Shown here: in pieces, positions 1 to 8,990 of the stretch | Layout: each line of letters begins with the position of its first letter | How positions within the stretch are numbered: the stretch's first letter is position 1 | Made by a program: the position numbers and the translations under genes | The notes under the pieces: generated by a model | Databases searched by the model: none | What the model was told of the DNA's origin: nothing | What the model saw: only the letters and a program-made list of their open reading frames with translations | From: Verrucomicrobia subdivision 6 bacterium | Lineage (GTDB): Bacteria; Verrucomicrobiota; Verrucomicrobiia; Methylacidiphilales; Verrucolacustridaceae | Reading direction: 5' to 3' | Assembly (NCBI GenBank): GCA_945866245.1 | Contig: CAMBGW010000004.1 | Coordinates: forward strand, 1-30,286 | Length of the DNA: 30,286 nucleotides

Positions 1-690
1 CTGAAAGAGGCGGTGAACGAGGCGATGAGGGATTGGGTTACGAATGTGCGAACGACCCACTACGTTTTAGGAACGGCGTATGGTGCGCATCCTTATCCTT
101 ACATGGTTCGGGAGTTTCATAAGGTGATTGGAGAAGAGGCAAGGGCTCAGTTAATGGAGAGAGAGGAGAGACTTCCCGACGTGATCTGTGCGTGTTTAGG
201 CGGGGGAAGTAATGCGATTGGCATCTTTTATGCTTTTTTGAACGACCCTGATGTTCGGCTCGTGGGAGTCGAGGCGGGTGGGGAGGGAATCAAGCCTGGA
301 AGGCATGCGGCACGCTTCCAAGGAGGCAAGCTGGGGGTTTTGCAGGGGTCAAAATCGTTCTTACTACAAAATGAGGATGGGCAGATTGAGTCAACTCACT
401 CGGTATCGGCGGGGTTGGATTATGCGGCAGTGGGCCCCGAGCATTGTCATTTGCGCGATATTGGCAGGGCGGAGTACACCTATGCCACGGATGATGAAGC
501 GCTGGCTGCTTTCTCTCTGCTGGGGAAAATTGAGGGCATCTTACCGGCACTGGAAACGGCTCACGGAGTGGCTTATGCGATTCAGGAGGCGCCTAAATTG
601 AAGAAGGATCAGATTCTCTTAGTGAATCTTTCTGGGCGCGGAGACAAGGATGTGAACGAAGCGGCACGGTTCCTTTTGAAAGATGAGTAG
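1..690 (+). CDS. trpB: Tryptophan synthase beta chain, 3' part (runs off the left edge)
   Basis: This is the C-terminal 229 residues of the PLP enzyme that joins indole and serine to make tryptophan. The reading frame is open to base 1, so the start lies outside the window. The first visible residues (LKEAVNEAMRDW) match the mid-protein TrpB segment. The glycine-rich loop GGGSNAIG at about 199-222 binds the PLP phosphate, and the end has the typical NLSGRGDKD motif. Full TrpB proteins are about 400 residues, so roughly 170 are missing, including the PLP-binding lysine. No trpA follows: the next gene is convergent. The family assignment is clear; only the N-terminus cannot be judged. Confidence 0.96.
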   Translation: MKEAVNEAMRDWVTNVRTTHYVLGTAYGAHPYPYMVREFHKVIGEEARAQLMEREERLPDVICACLGGGSNAIGIFYAFLNDPDVRLVGVEAGGEGIKPGRHAARFQGGKLGVLQGSKSFLLQNEDGQIESTHSVSAGLDYAAVGPEHCHLRDIGRAEYTYATDDEALAAFSLLGKIEGILPALETAHGVAYAIQEAPKLKKDQILLVNLSGRGDKDVNEAARFLLKDE

Positions 691-734
691 TCGAACGGCC
701 GCTTAACTGAGATAGAAGATTTCCGATTCGGATC

Positions 735-1679
735 TTAGCTAGATCCCATCTCACGGGCCATGAATAGAAATCTTTTGGTGATTGTTTGAGCCAACTTTTG
801 GCCCCTCTTTGAGAGGGTAGCTAAGGTGGGCGCGTTGGTCACCGGTATGGTGAGTGTAAGAAGGGCGGCATCGCGGTAATCCTGCCAAGCGTGGTGAATC
901 GGGTAACCCCGCACCCCGCGACGGACAAGTTCCCGATGCCAAAGATCCAGAAGCTTAATGTGTTGAAGAAGGGAGAGGGGTTTTTGAGAGCTTCCTCCGG
1001 TAACACGGGCGAGGTCGAAAAGTGCGTTTCCTGCCAAAGCGAGGCCCCAGTCGATTAGGCGCACCGATCTTTTTTCAAAGAAAATATTGTCAGACCGTAA
1101 ATCGCCGTGAACAAGAGTGATCGGGCGTTTGCGAAGTCGAGCGAGGGCTGCCTCCACTTGGCGAGGTAGTTTATTGAATATCGATCGAGTGGAGGCAGGT
1201 AATGTCGCCCAGCGGAAAAAGCGCGGTAGATGTTGGCCAACTTGTCTGGCGTGCATGTACTGATGTAGAGGTAACCCCTTGGCTTTACGCAGAGAAGGGG
1301 AGTTCCAAAAACGGGCATGGACACGAGCAACTGCTTGGGCGGTTGAAGTAAGTTGGGGCCAAGTCAGGCCTCGAAGTTGATCATAGTTTTGGCCATTGAG
1401 GATCTCTTCTAAGAGAAAAATGCCGCTGGAGCCGTCAGGGGTGGCGGAGGATAAGTAGCAGCGAGGGGAGGCAAGGTGATTGCAGGAGCGCAGAAGCTGA
1501 TAGGCGGCAACTTCCCGGCGAAAGGGCCGAATATTGCGGGCGAAGTTTTGGGCTAAAGAATCTTCTGTGCCGACTTTTAAAATATAGTGTCTTGGATCCC
1601 CCATTCGTGTGGCGTGAAAAGTGTGACTTAAAAATCCACGCTTGGCTGTTGGGCGCAGAAGGAAACGAGAGGTTTTCAA
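735..1679 (-). CDS. APH/choline-kinase-fold phosphotransferase
   Basis: This 314-residue protein has the aminoglycoside phosphotransferase / choline kinase fold. The catalytic loop HGDLRSDN lies at residues 191-198 (D193 as base, N198 for metal) and the metal-binding IDW at 209-211. K35 in YILKVG is the likely ATP-anchoring lysine and a glutamate near 56 its partner. The small-molecule substrate cannot be read from the sequence; related families phosphorylate aminoglycosides, choline, homoserine or sugars. The start is a TTG at 1677-1679 that overlaps the TGA stop of the upstream protease gene (sequence TTGA), so the two are probably translationally coupled. The next in-frame ATG is codon 26, which would leave the N-lobe short. 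It ends tail-to-tail with trpB, 44 bases away. Confidence 0.8.
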   Translation of the reverse strand: MKTSRFLLRPTAKRGFLSHTFHATRMGDPRHYILKVGTEDSLAQNFARNIRPFRREVAAYQLLRSCNHLASPRCYLSSATPDGSSGIFLLEEILNGQNYDQLRGLTWPQLTSTAQAVARVHARFWNSPSLRKAKGLPLHQYMHARQVGQHLPRFFRWATLPASTRSIFNKLPRQVEAALARLRKRPITLVHGDLRSDNIFFEKRSVRLIDWGLALAGNALFDLARVTGGSSQKPLSLLQHIKLLDLWHRELVRRGVRGYPIHHAWQDYRDAALLTLTIPVTNAPTLATLSKRGQKLAQTITKRFLFMAREMGSS

Positions 1680-2521
1680 GGCGAAGAGGAAGGGATTTTT
1701 AAGGTTTGCCCAGGATAGATTGTTCCATCGGAGGGAAGATGATTGAGGGTACGAATTTGTTCTGCCGTGATGGAAAGGCCACTTTTTCCCATCTCGCGGC
1801 AGATGCGCATCAGGGTATCACCCGCTTTTACTTTATAAGTGGATACGATCTTGGCAGGGCTGGATTTCGGGGTGGGTTCGCGCGAATTGGTTTGGCCGAG
1901 AAGGCGGCGCAATTTTTCAGACGGGGATGCAAAATTAAGGGATTGGCCATCTTGGATTAGAAAGGAGGCGACACCAACAACCCGACCTTGGGAATCAAGA
2001 ACAGGAGAGCCGCTTGATCCTTGGGATATCGGTGCACTGATTTGGAGGACATCACGCTTTTCTTTGGGGAGATTGCGTCGGGCAGAAACGATGCCCTCGG
2101 TCAAGGTGCCCTCCAGCCCAAGGGGGCTGCCAATAACGGCAATTCTTGTGCCTGCCTCGGCTGATCCGTCAGGCGCAAGGGTAAGAAAGGGCAGATCTTT
2201 GGCTTCGAGCTGTAGAAGAGCTAGGTCGTTACGGGAGTCGGTTGCCACGACCCGGGTAATTGGGAAAAGGCCTCCATTTTCTGCTTTGGCGATGATGGTG
2301 TGTGCTTCGGCAATGACGTGCTGGTTGGTAACGAGGAGTCCTTGGGAGGAAATGACGAAACCGGTGCCTGCGCCGATGGTTTTGCCATCTTCGTCTTGCA
2401 GGACGAGGAGGTACACTGCGGGGCGCGTCTGTTTGGCGAGTGCGCGAAGGTCGGGTGTCTCATTTTCTGCGATGAGAGAAAGGGGGAGGCAAAGAAGGCA
2501 GAAAAAGAGAGGCGAGGACAT
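1676..2521 (-). CDS. Secreted HtrA-like serine protease with C-terminal LysM domain
   Basis: This is a 281-residue trypsin-fold (S1C/HtrA-like) protease. A signal peptide covers residues 1 to about 18. The catalytic triad is visible: H68 in LVTNQHV, D99 in DSRNDLALL and S170 in QGSSGSPV. After a Ser/Pro-rich linker (about 211-227) a LysM domain at about 228-277 (YKVKAGDTL to GQTLKIP) should bind peptidoglycan. The PDZ domain usual in DegP/HtrA is absent. The frame stays open upstream to 2878, but that extension would run through the start of the divergent gene, and the ATG at 2521 is directly followed by the signal peptide, so this start was chosen. It overlaps the downstream kinase by 4 bases. 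Likely role: envelope protein cleavage anchored at the cell wall (inferred). Confidence 0.85.
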   Translation of the reverse strand: MSSPLFFCLLCLPLSLIAENETPDLRALAKQTRPAVYLLVLQDEDGKTIGAGTGFVISSQGLLVTNQHVIAEAHTIIAKAENGGLFPITRVVATDSRNDLALLQLEAKDLPFLTLAPDGSAEAGTRIAVIGSPLGLEGTLTEGIVSARRNLPKEKRDVLQISAPISQGSSGSPVLDSQGRVVGVASFLIQDGQSLNFASPSEKLRRLLGQTNSREPTPKSSPAKIVSTYKVKAGDTLMRICREMGKSGLSITAEQIRTLNHLPSDGTIYPGQTLKIPSSSP

Positions 2522-2594
2522 GGATCGAGTAAAGAGAGATTCTCGGAAGAGGCGAGTCCTTGTCGGTGATTGCGAAAGGGGGGGATGCTGAGGC

Positions 2595-5500
2595 ATGCTT
2601 CCTAAGATGAGGCTTGGACCTTTTTTAAAATTGATAGCAACCTCGGTCCTAGGGTTTCTGGGCATTGTCTCGACCCTTCTATTTGAGCCCAATGTATTCC
2701 GCGGGGTTACGATTCCACTGGTTGCCAAGTCGTTGGGATGGAAAGCACGCGCGGAGTCGGCGCGACTTACTCCTTTTGGAAAATTACAGATTGAGGGGAT
2801 GGAGGCGGTCGACCCGAGAAAATCGAGGATCGATTTGGACTCGGCTCTTGTGCTGGTCGATTTGCAAAGTTTACTCACGGGAAAACCAGAAATTGTTCAG
2901 GCAGAGTTAAAATTTGGGCTGATCGATTTCGAGGTAAGTGAGAGCTCCGAGAGCATGTCTGTTCCCAGCATTCCTTTTTCTTTGCGTGAAGCTACTTTAG
3001 AGATTCAGGAGGGAAGAGTTCGGAAAGGGGCTGGGGCATGGATCTTTGGGGGGGTCAAGGGAAACGCCAAGGGGTGGGATGGGCGCTCGCCTCGCGAGAT
3101 TCAGATCGCAATCGAAAAACTTTCTTGGAGCGGCCTAGGAAAAGAGGAAATCAGCGGAACAATAGGATTTCAGGTACTGAAAAAAACGGTGGGGGTGGGT
3201 GCGGATCAGTGGGATGGAAAGCTGACCGTCGATTGCAAAAGCGTGGTCGATCTGTCCCCCCTGGAGTTGGTTGTACCTTGCCGGTTGGTTTTGGAGGGAC
3301 GAGCAATTGGTTCTCTGGGAACCGATTGGAAAATGGAGCGTATTCACGGCTCTTGGGAGGGAATGGGCGGAGCAAAGATTTCCGCTCTGGCGACGGGGCA
3401 ATGGTCAAAAACGGGGGAGTGGGGTGTAGACTTAACTCTTGATCCTGTGGATTTAGCTTTGGTGGGTGTTCTTTTCCAGAGCCGTGGAGTCAAATCGGTG
3501 ATTGGAAATCTCGGCGGGGATATTCATCTGGAGGGTGGGGGAAGTCAGGGGCTGGTTGGGCGAACCAAGTTGCAAGGGCAGGGGGTGCAAATTGCTTCGG
3601 GCTTAGGTTTGTTGTGGCCTGCGAGGCCTGCAGATTTTCTGGGCAATGGATCGGGGACTTGGGTAGAAAAAAGCCATGCCCTGAAAATCGAATCTTTTCA
3701 GGTGGAGTTGGGACAAAAAGGGGGAATGCCTGATCTGCAGGCAAAGTTGGATCGTCCGGCTCAGTTTATTTTGCAGGGTGGAGTGCCCACTTCGACAGAT
3801 ACAGCTACCCTTCAGTGGATTTTTCAAGGGGTTGAGTTAGCGGCGGTGGCTCCTCTTCTGGTTGCCCCCGCTCAGTTCAAAGTGCAGGGGGGACAACTTT
3901 CGGCAAAAGGGGAAGCAAAGATTCAGGGGGGTACGGTGCAGGTGGTGGGACGGGCTGAAAGCCGTGCAATCAAGGCTGGGGGGTCGTGGTTACAAGGGGA
4001 AGTTCAAGTGGATTCGGTAGCTGCGCAATTCCGAGGTGTATTTGAGGGGTCGAGTAAAGTTCGGTTGGAGGAAGTTTCAGCCCAAGCGGCATGGCCCGGA
4101 GGTGCCACAGAGGATTTTCGCGCAAAAGTGAGTGCGGAGTGGGATTGGTCCAAAGGGGCGGGTTGGGTGATGGGAGACGGTGAAGTGGGCTTAGCCGGTT
4201 TGGCAAGTGCGTGGTCAGGGGCGAAGCTTTGGCCAGATTCTGGTCTGGCAAAATTGCATCTTGAATTCTCGGGCAATCTGCAAGAGCAAGGTCGGGGTCT
4301 AGCGTCCGTCAATTTGAACAATATGCACTGGGCAGGAGAAACCGCCTCCCCATGGAAGGCAAAAGCTTCCACCGAGGTGATCTTGCAAGCTGGGCTGTGG
4401 ACCCTGCCTGAAATTATGGTGCAAGCGGATCGAACGGGGCAGGTTCTTCTGGAAAGTCAGGGGGCGTTGGAGTGGTCTCCGTCTCGAGGGGAGGGTCGGG
4501 CAAGTTTGGAGTTTCGTCGGGTCGAATCTTCCTGTTTGGTACCGATTTTAGGTGTGGTGACGCCGCATTGGAAATGGCAAGAGGCATCGGGTTCGGGTTC
4601 GCTGCAATTTGAAAGGAAGGGGAGCCAAGATCGCATTCAGGGAAAGTTGGATGGATCGATCACGGTAGAGACAGGAACCCCGGATCATTCCCGGTTGGTA
4701 GACTTCTCCAAGATTCAAGGGCAAGGGCAGGTGACGTCGCCATCGGGCAGCACGGGACAACTTTCGATTCAGGAGCTTTCTGTGCAGGCGCAGCACCGAG
4801 ATGGAAGTGATGCTTTGAGAGTTTCTCTCGATCAACCTTTATCGCTGCAGAAGATTGGAAACGGTGAGTGGCGCCCGAGTGGTCAAGGGGTGGCGACTGG
4901 GCAGGTGATTTATACGGGTTGGCCGATTGGTCTATTTACCCCTCTAGTTTTTCCTGAGGCCAAAGAGACATCTCTCATTGGAACAGCATCCGGCTTTGTT
5001 AAAGTCCAAAGTGATCCTCAAAAGGGGTTGCTCCAAGGGGAAGTTGAAGTGGAGATGCCCGATTTCACAATCGACCTGCCGCGGGTCCAATTAAGAGACC
5101 ATCAGGTCAGTTTAAAAGCTGGTGTCACCTTGAGCGAAAAAGGGGACATCACCGTTCCCAAGGTAAGTCTAACGGTTCAGAAGGGTGGAAAGAGTTGGCT
5201 CAACTTCACCGTGGTCAAGGAAGCCCGCCCCGCACTTTTGGCGGATGGAACTTTGGACCTAGCGGTATTTAAGGATGTTGTTCCGGGACTCTCGGAATTT
5301 ATTTCGGCTGGGGATTTGGCCTTGAAGGCGGAGGTCGGAGAGCCCAAGGATGGACTTAGAAAAATTGGCTACAGCACGGTGATTAGCGGTTTTTCGGGTG
5401 GACCTGCGGCGCGTGGCGGGATCCAAGGGGCGGAGGTTAAAAGCCAAGGCATTGTGGAGTGGAAAAAGGGGTGTCAATCGATCCAAGACGTTGAGTTGAG

Positions 5501-6917
5501 TGCAAAAAGTCAGCAGGGAAACATGTCGGTTACTAAGCTGACGTGGGCACGAGAGGGAGCGTGGGCTTGGGAGGGTGGAAGAATTGCGGAGGGTTGGATT
5601 GCGTGGATGATCAATCCATGGATTGAGCCGTCGCGATGGGTGGACGGGGATGCTATTTTAGGTGCTGGCTTTTGGCAGCCTCGGGAATTTGGTGGTAGCG
5701 GGGAGATTGACCTATCTTTGGTAGACGCGCGGCTGGTTGAGGATTTAAAAAAATCGGCAGTTTCTGCCCGCTTAAGTGGAAATTTCGATTTCGACAAGCG
5801 AAGCAAATGCTTGTCCTTTCAAGATGGATTATTGATCTTTTCCGATTATCCGAACGATCCCGTCGGGATTCCAACTTTAAGATTTGGAAATCATTCTGTG
5901 GCGGCACAGATCAAAGGGGGGGTGTTCGATCTTCGTGGAATCCTTGCGCAAACCGATGTTATTCGAAATGCCAAACCTGTGGCTGGGGCGAGTCCAGCGT
6001 CAACCGAGCCTTGGAAAGTGGATTTAGGCGTAGATTTGCAAAACATCATTGTGGAAGAGGCGGCGGTGGGGCCGGTGCGAGTCCCACGATTTCGGTGGGG
6101 TCCAGAGGGAATTCTTTTGGAGCCCTCCACAGTCGAAGTCAAGGGTGGGGTGGTGAAGGCTTCGGTGACGCAACCCGGGGGGGTGAATCAGCCAGTCGAT
6201 GCCAAAATTGTTATGAGCAAGTTTCCCTTGGGGGCAATTTTGGGAAGCGTCATTACCGATGCCAAGGGACCCATCGGAGGTTGGATCGATCTTCAGGTAT
6301 CAGCCCAAGCCGCAAAGCCTACTTTGGCAGAGATTCGTCGAACCTTAAGCGGGCGAGGGACCTTTCGCCTGTATCAGGCACATCTCGAGAGGCTTCCCTC
6401 TTTGGCAAAAGCTCTGCAAAGCGCAGGTGCAATCTTGGGATCTAGTTTTATTGCGGGGAGTGAAATTAATGATTTGGGCTCCCAATTCACTCTTCAAGGA
6501 GAGGTCATCTCTGTGCCGGATCTCAAGGTTACGGGAAGCGCTTTGATGGCTGACCTCAATGGATGGCTCAACTGGTGGGCTCAAACCATCGATTTCAAAC
6601 TACGATTTGCCTTAACCAAAGAGGCGATGCAAAGCAGCGGCCAATTACAGGGGGTGATGACGCAGCTGATTGGATCGAGTGGGGACTACTATACCAAGAT
6701 TCCGGGGGAGGCCCGGATTTCGGGGCCTCTGGCAGACCCGCAAGTCAATATGGACGTAGGGAAAATGTTGGCGGAGGGTGGTATCAACCTTCTGCTCAAT
6801 GCACCCGTGGGAATTTTGCAAGGAGCGGGTGGTGCAGCGGGAGGAGCGGCCGGGGCAGTCACCCAACCGGCTGGGGCGATTTTTCAAGGGGTAGGGAATC
6901 TGTTTAAAGGGTTTTGA
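2595..6917 (+). CDS. Giant AsmA-like envelope protein
   Basis: This is a 1440-residue protein with one N-terminal membrane segment (about residues 9-30) followed by a very long periplasmic region rich in Gly, Trp, Val and short beta-prone stretches. The final ~200 residues match the AsmA C-terminal pattern: an LSGRGTFRLY segment, then GSEINDLGSQFTLQGEV, DLNGWLNWWAQTIDFK and ARISGPLADPQVNMDVGKML. In E. coli the AsmA-like group (YhdP, TamB, YdbH) forms phospholipid bridges from inner to outer membrane; the same role here is inferred. It ends in a low-complexity Gly/Ala tail. The ATG at 2595 has GAGG almost touching it, and the ATG at 2607 is an alternative. It is divergent from the LysM protease (73-base gap) and lies 30 bases before yicC. 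Confidence 0.8.
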   Translation: MLPKMRLGPFLKLIATSVLGFLGIVSTLLFEPNVFRGVTIPLVAKSLGWKARAESARLTPFGKLQIEGMEAVDPRKSRIDLDSALVLVDLQSLLTGKPEIVQAELKFGLIDFEVSESSESMSVPSIPFSLREATLEIQEGRVRKGAGAWIFGGVKGNAKGWDGRSPREIQIAIEKLSWSGLGKEEISGTIGFQVLKKTVGVGADQWDGKLTVDCKSVVDLSPLELVVPCRLVLEGRAIGSLGTDWKMERIHGSWEGMGGAKISALATGQWSKTGEWGVDLTLDPVDLALVGVLFQSRGVKSVIGNLGGDIHLEGGGSQGLVGRTKLQGQGVQIASGLGLLWPARPADFLGNGSGTWVEKSHALKIESFQVELGQKGGMPDLQAKLDRPAQFILQGGVPTSTDTATLQWIFQGVELAAVAPLLVAPAQFKVQGGQLSAKGEAKIQGGTVQVVGRAESRAIKAGGSWLQGEVQVDSVAAQFRGVFEGSSKVRLEEVSAQAAWPGGATEDFRAKVSAEWDWSKGAGWVMGDGEVGLAGLASAWSGAKLWPDSGLAKLHLEFSGNLQEQGRGLASVNLNNMHWAGETASPWKAKASTEVILQAGLWTLPEIMVQADRTGQVLLESQGALEWSPSRGEGRASLEFRRVESSCLVPILGVVTPHWKWQEASGSGSLQFERKGSQDRIQGKLDGSITVETGTPDHSRLVDFSKIQGQGQVTSPSGSTGQLSIQELSVQAQHRDGSDALRVSLDQPLSLQKIGNGEWRPSGQGVATGQVIYTGWPIGLFTPLVFPEAKETSLIGTASGFVKVQSDPQKGLLQGEVEVEMPDFTIDLPRVQLRDHQVSLKAGVTLSEKGDITVPKVSLTVQKGGKSWLNFTVVKEARPALLADGTLDLAVFKDVVPGLSEFISAGDLALKAEVGEPKDGLRKIGYSTVISGFSGGPAARGGIQGAEVKSQGIVEWKKGCQSIQDVELSAKSQQGNMSVTKLTWAREGAWAWEGGRIAEGWIAWMINPWIEPSRWVDGDAILGAGFWQPREFGGSGEIDLSLVDARLVEDLKKSAVSARLSGNFDFDKRSKCLSFQDGLLIFSDYPNDPVGIPTLRFGNHSVAAQIKGGVFDLRGILAQTDVIRNAKPVAGASPASTEPWKVDLGVDLQNIIVEEAAVGPVRVPRFRWGPEGILLEPSTVEVKGGVVKASVTQPGGVNQPVDAKIVMSKFPLGAILGSVITDAKGPIGGWIDLQVSAQAAKPTLAEIRRTLSGRGTFRLYQAHLERLPSLAKALQSAGAILGSSFIAGSEINDLGSQFTLQGEVISVPDLKVTGSALMADLNGWLNWWAQTIDFKLRFALTKEAMQSSGQLQGVMTQLIGSSGDYYTKIPGEARISGPLADPQVNMDVGKMLAEGGINLLLNAPVGILQGAGGAAGGAAGAVTQPAGAIFQGVGNLFKGF

Positions 6918-6947
6918 GTCGCGGAGGGTTTCCCGTAAGATCTATCC

Positions 6948-7823
6948 ATGCGTAGCATGACCGGTTTTGGTTCGTTTGAGGTATCCACTCGCTTTGCCCG
7001 CATCCGAATTGAGGTCTCATCGGTAAATAAGCGAGGCTTAGAGGTCATCGTTTTCACCCCTGGAGAGCTGGCTCGGCTCGAGCGACAGATTCGAGAGGAT
7101 GTGGCGGAGGCAGTAGCGCGTGGAAAAGTGACGGTCTCGGTGAATGTGGAGGCGGGAGTGACTCGCATGGGACGAACTTTTGATTTCAACAAGGCGTCGG
7201 CTTACGCTGCTCAGCTCCAACGGGCTGGAAAAACGTTGGGAGTCAAAGAGGGGCCCTCTTGGTCGGATCTTTTGGGTTTACCCGGGGTTGTCGTAAGTGG
7301 TGGGCCGATGGTTTTTCCTGCTGATGACCGCAAAATTCTTGTAGGAGTCAGGGGTGCGGTAAAGAAGATGGTCGAGTCGCGTGAGAGGGAGGGAGTGAGA
7401 ATGGTGGCGGGACTTCGTGTCCATTTGCAGAGGATGGAGGGGATTCGAAAAAAGATGGAGAAAGCGGCTGGAGGGATGCGAAAAAAGCAGGGAGAACGAA
7501 TCTGCAAACGGATTCAGGAGTTAGCGGGGGAGGCGGGGGTGGTATTGGAGCCGGAACGGGTGGTGAGGGAGGTTGCCGCAGCGGCGGACCGCGGAGACGT
7601 GACGGAGGAGCTGGGTCGGATCAAGGCCCATCTTACCGAGGCGGTGGGGTTGGCTTCAACTCGCGCTCCAGGAGGAAGAACTTTAGAATTTCTTATTCAA
7701 GAGTTGCAACGCGAGGTAAACACGGTGGGATCGAAGTCGGGGGATTTAGGTTTAACCCGGCTGGCGATTGGATTTAAATCAGAGCTTGAGAAGCTCCGAG
7801 AACAGGCGGCCAATCTTGAATAA
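6948..7823 (+). CDS. yicC: YicC family protein (putative endoribonuclease)
   Basis: This 291-residue protein has the complete YicC architecture. The diagnostic N-terminus MRSMTGFG is followed by a long charged helical middle. The C-terminal DUF1732 block carries the ending APGGRTLEFLIQELQREVN, then VGSKSGDLGLTRLAI. E. coli YicC has been described as an RNase acting on small RNAs; whether that holds here is inferred from the family. The length matches the usual ~290. Linkage to gmk is the classic neighbourhood, and its end overlaps the gmk start by 8 bases. It probably belongs to the transcription unit that continues to acs. Confidence 0.95.
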   Translation: MRSMTGFGSFEVSTRFARIRIEVSSVNKRGLEVIVFTPGELARLERQIREDVAEAVARGKVTVSVNVEAGVTRMGRTFDFNKASAYAAQLQRAGKTLGVKEGPSWSDLLGLPGVVVSGGPMVFPADDRKILVGVRGAVKKMVESREREGVRMVAGLRVHLQRMEGIRKKMEKAAGGMRKKQGERICKRIQELAGEAGVVLEPERVVREVAAAADRGDVTEELGRIKAHLTEAVGLASTRAPGGRTLEFLIQELQREVNTVGSKSGDLGLTRLAIGFKSELEKLREQAANLE

Positions 7824-8430
7824 TTTTAAACGTTCGGGAATTCTCTTTGTGGTTTCTGCGCCGTCGGGTACTGGCAAGACGACTCTTTGCACGCATGTGC
7901 GTCAAACTCCAGATTTAATCTATTCGGTGAGTTGTACCACTCGGGCAATTCGACCTGGAGAGAAGGATGGAGTGGACTACTTTTTTCTTTCTCGGGCTGA
8001 ATTTGAGAAGCGAATGAAAGCAGGACAAATGTTGGAGACGGCGGATGTTTATGGAGAGTACTACGGGACGCCCAAAGAGCTTGTTTTGGAGCATCTTGCG
8101 GCGGGACGAGATGTGTTACTGGATATCGACGTGCAAGGGGCGCGGCAAATTCGGGCTAGCCAAGAGGTAAAGATCAAGGCGGCCTTAGCCGACATTTTTA
8201 TTATGCCGCCCGATCTAGGGGAGTTGAAGCGACGTTTGGAGGGGCGGGGAACGGAAAGCGCTAAGCAGATTGCAACGCGAATCGAAGCAGCGGATGGGGA
8301 AATGGCAGATTGGAAGAGCTATCGGTATACGATATTGAGTAGCTCGATGGAAGAGGACCTGATCAAGTTCCGAGCCATCATCCGGGCGGAGCGGTATTTG
8401 AGCCGGAGGCTCGATTTACATCATGGATGA
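7816..8430 (+). CDS. gmk: Guanylate kinase
   Basis: This is a 204-residue guanylate kinase, converting GMP and ATP to GDP and ADP. The P-loop SAPSGTGKTT is at residues 14-23. It is followed by the GMP-binding features SCTTRAIRPGEKDGVDYFF, the YGEYYGTPKE segment and DIDVQGARQI. The start was placed at the TTG at 7816, which overlaps the yicC stop by 8 bases and puts the P-loop at the normal distance from the N-terminus. A TTG at 7768 in the same frame would add 16 residues without family support. The last bases overlap the coaC start (8 bases), suggesting translational coupling. The assignment is firm; the exact start is less so. Confidence 0.95.
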   Translation: MNNFKRSGILFVVSAPSGTGKTTLCTHVRQTPDLIYSVSCTTRAIRPGEKDGVDYFFLSRAEFEKRMKAGQMLETADVYGEYYGTPKELVLEHLAAGRDVLLDIDVQGARQIRASQEVKIKAALADIFIMPPDLGELKRRLEGRGTESAKQIATRIEAADGEMADWKSYRYTILSSSMEEDLIKFRAIIRAERYLSRRLDLHHG

Positions 8431-8989
8431 TGCCAAGCGGCCATGCGTGGTTTTAGGGGTGACGGGCTCGATTGCTGCTTTTCGTGCAGCTGATTTAGCC
8501 AGTGCCATGGTGCAGAAAGGCTGGGAAGTACATGCGGTTCTCACTGCGGATGGGGAAAGATTTTTACCTGCTTTAACTTTGGCTGCTTTGACTCACCGCG
8601 CGGTTCATACCTCTCTTTGGGAGGAGGGAAAAGGGGGTCGGATGGGGCATCTGGATTTGGCACGTTTGGCGGATGTGGTGTTGGTTGCTCCTGCAAGTGC
8701 CGATTGCCTGGCTAAATCGGCACATGGTCTGGCGGGGGACGTGCTAGGGGCGGTGCTTTTAGCGACAGAATCCCCTGTGGTGATGGTTCCAGCGATGAAC
8801 ACGCAGATGTGGAAGCATGCCGCGACTCAAGCGAATGTGAAGCTGTTGAGTCAGCGGGGAGTGATTTGGGTTGGTCCTTCGGAGGGTCGCTTGGCCTGTG
8901 GTGCGGAAGGTCCTGGTCGGATGGCCCCTGTTCTGGAGATTGTTGCGCAGATCGAGAAAACTCTTCGGCAAAAAAAGGGTAAAAAATAG
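8423..8989 (+). CDS. coaC: Phosphopantothenoylcysteine decarboxylase (CoaC domain only)
   Basis: This 188-residue flavoprotein carries out the decarboxylation of 4'-phosphopantothenoylcysteine to phosphopantetheine in CoA synthesis. All hallmark residues are visible: GVTGSIAA at the FMN site, active-site H76 in MGHLDLAR, the PASAD flavin motif, N126 in PAMN and the catalytic cysteine C159 in LACGAEGPGRM. Most bacteria have a ~400-residue fusion with the synthetase CoaB; here the protein stops after the CoaC domain, so CoaB must be encoded elsewhere. The gene begins inside the end of gmk and ends 1 base before acs. In many genomes rpoZ sits between gmk and this gene; there is no room for it here. 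Confidence 0.92.
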   Translation: MDDAKRPCVVLGVTGSIAAFRAADLASAMVQKGWEVHAVLTADGERFLPALTLAALTHRAVHTSLWEEGKGGRMGHLDLARLADVVLVAPASADCLAKSAHGLAGDVLGAVLLATESPVVMVPAMNTQMWKHAATQANVKLLSQRGVIWVGPSEGRLACGAEGPGRMAPVLEIVAQIEKTLRQKKGKK

Positions 8990-8990
8990 T

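Noticed and set aside
712..737. Inverted repeat near AGAT...CCGA/TCGG...ATCT between trpB and the kinase as a terminator
   Set aside because: The stem is bulged and the loop would be about one base, with no T-run; not convincing.
2522..2878. Longer N-terminus of the HtrA-like protease
   Set aside because: It would cover the divergent AsmA-like gene start and place the signal peptide 119 residues in.
8871..8990. N-terminal extension of acs
   Set aside because: It overlaps the coaC reading frame and lacks family similarity; the ATG at 8991 begins the normal Acs N-terminus.
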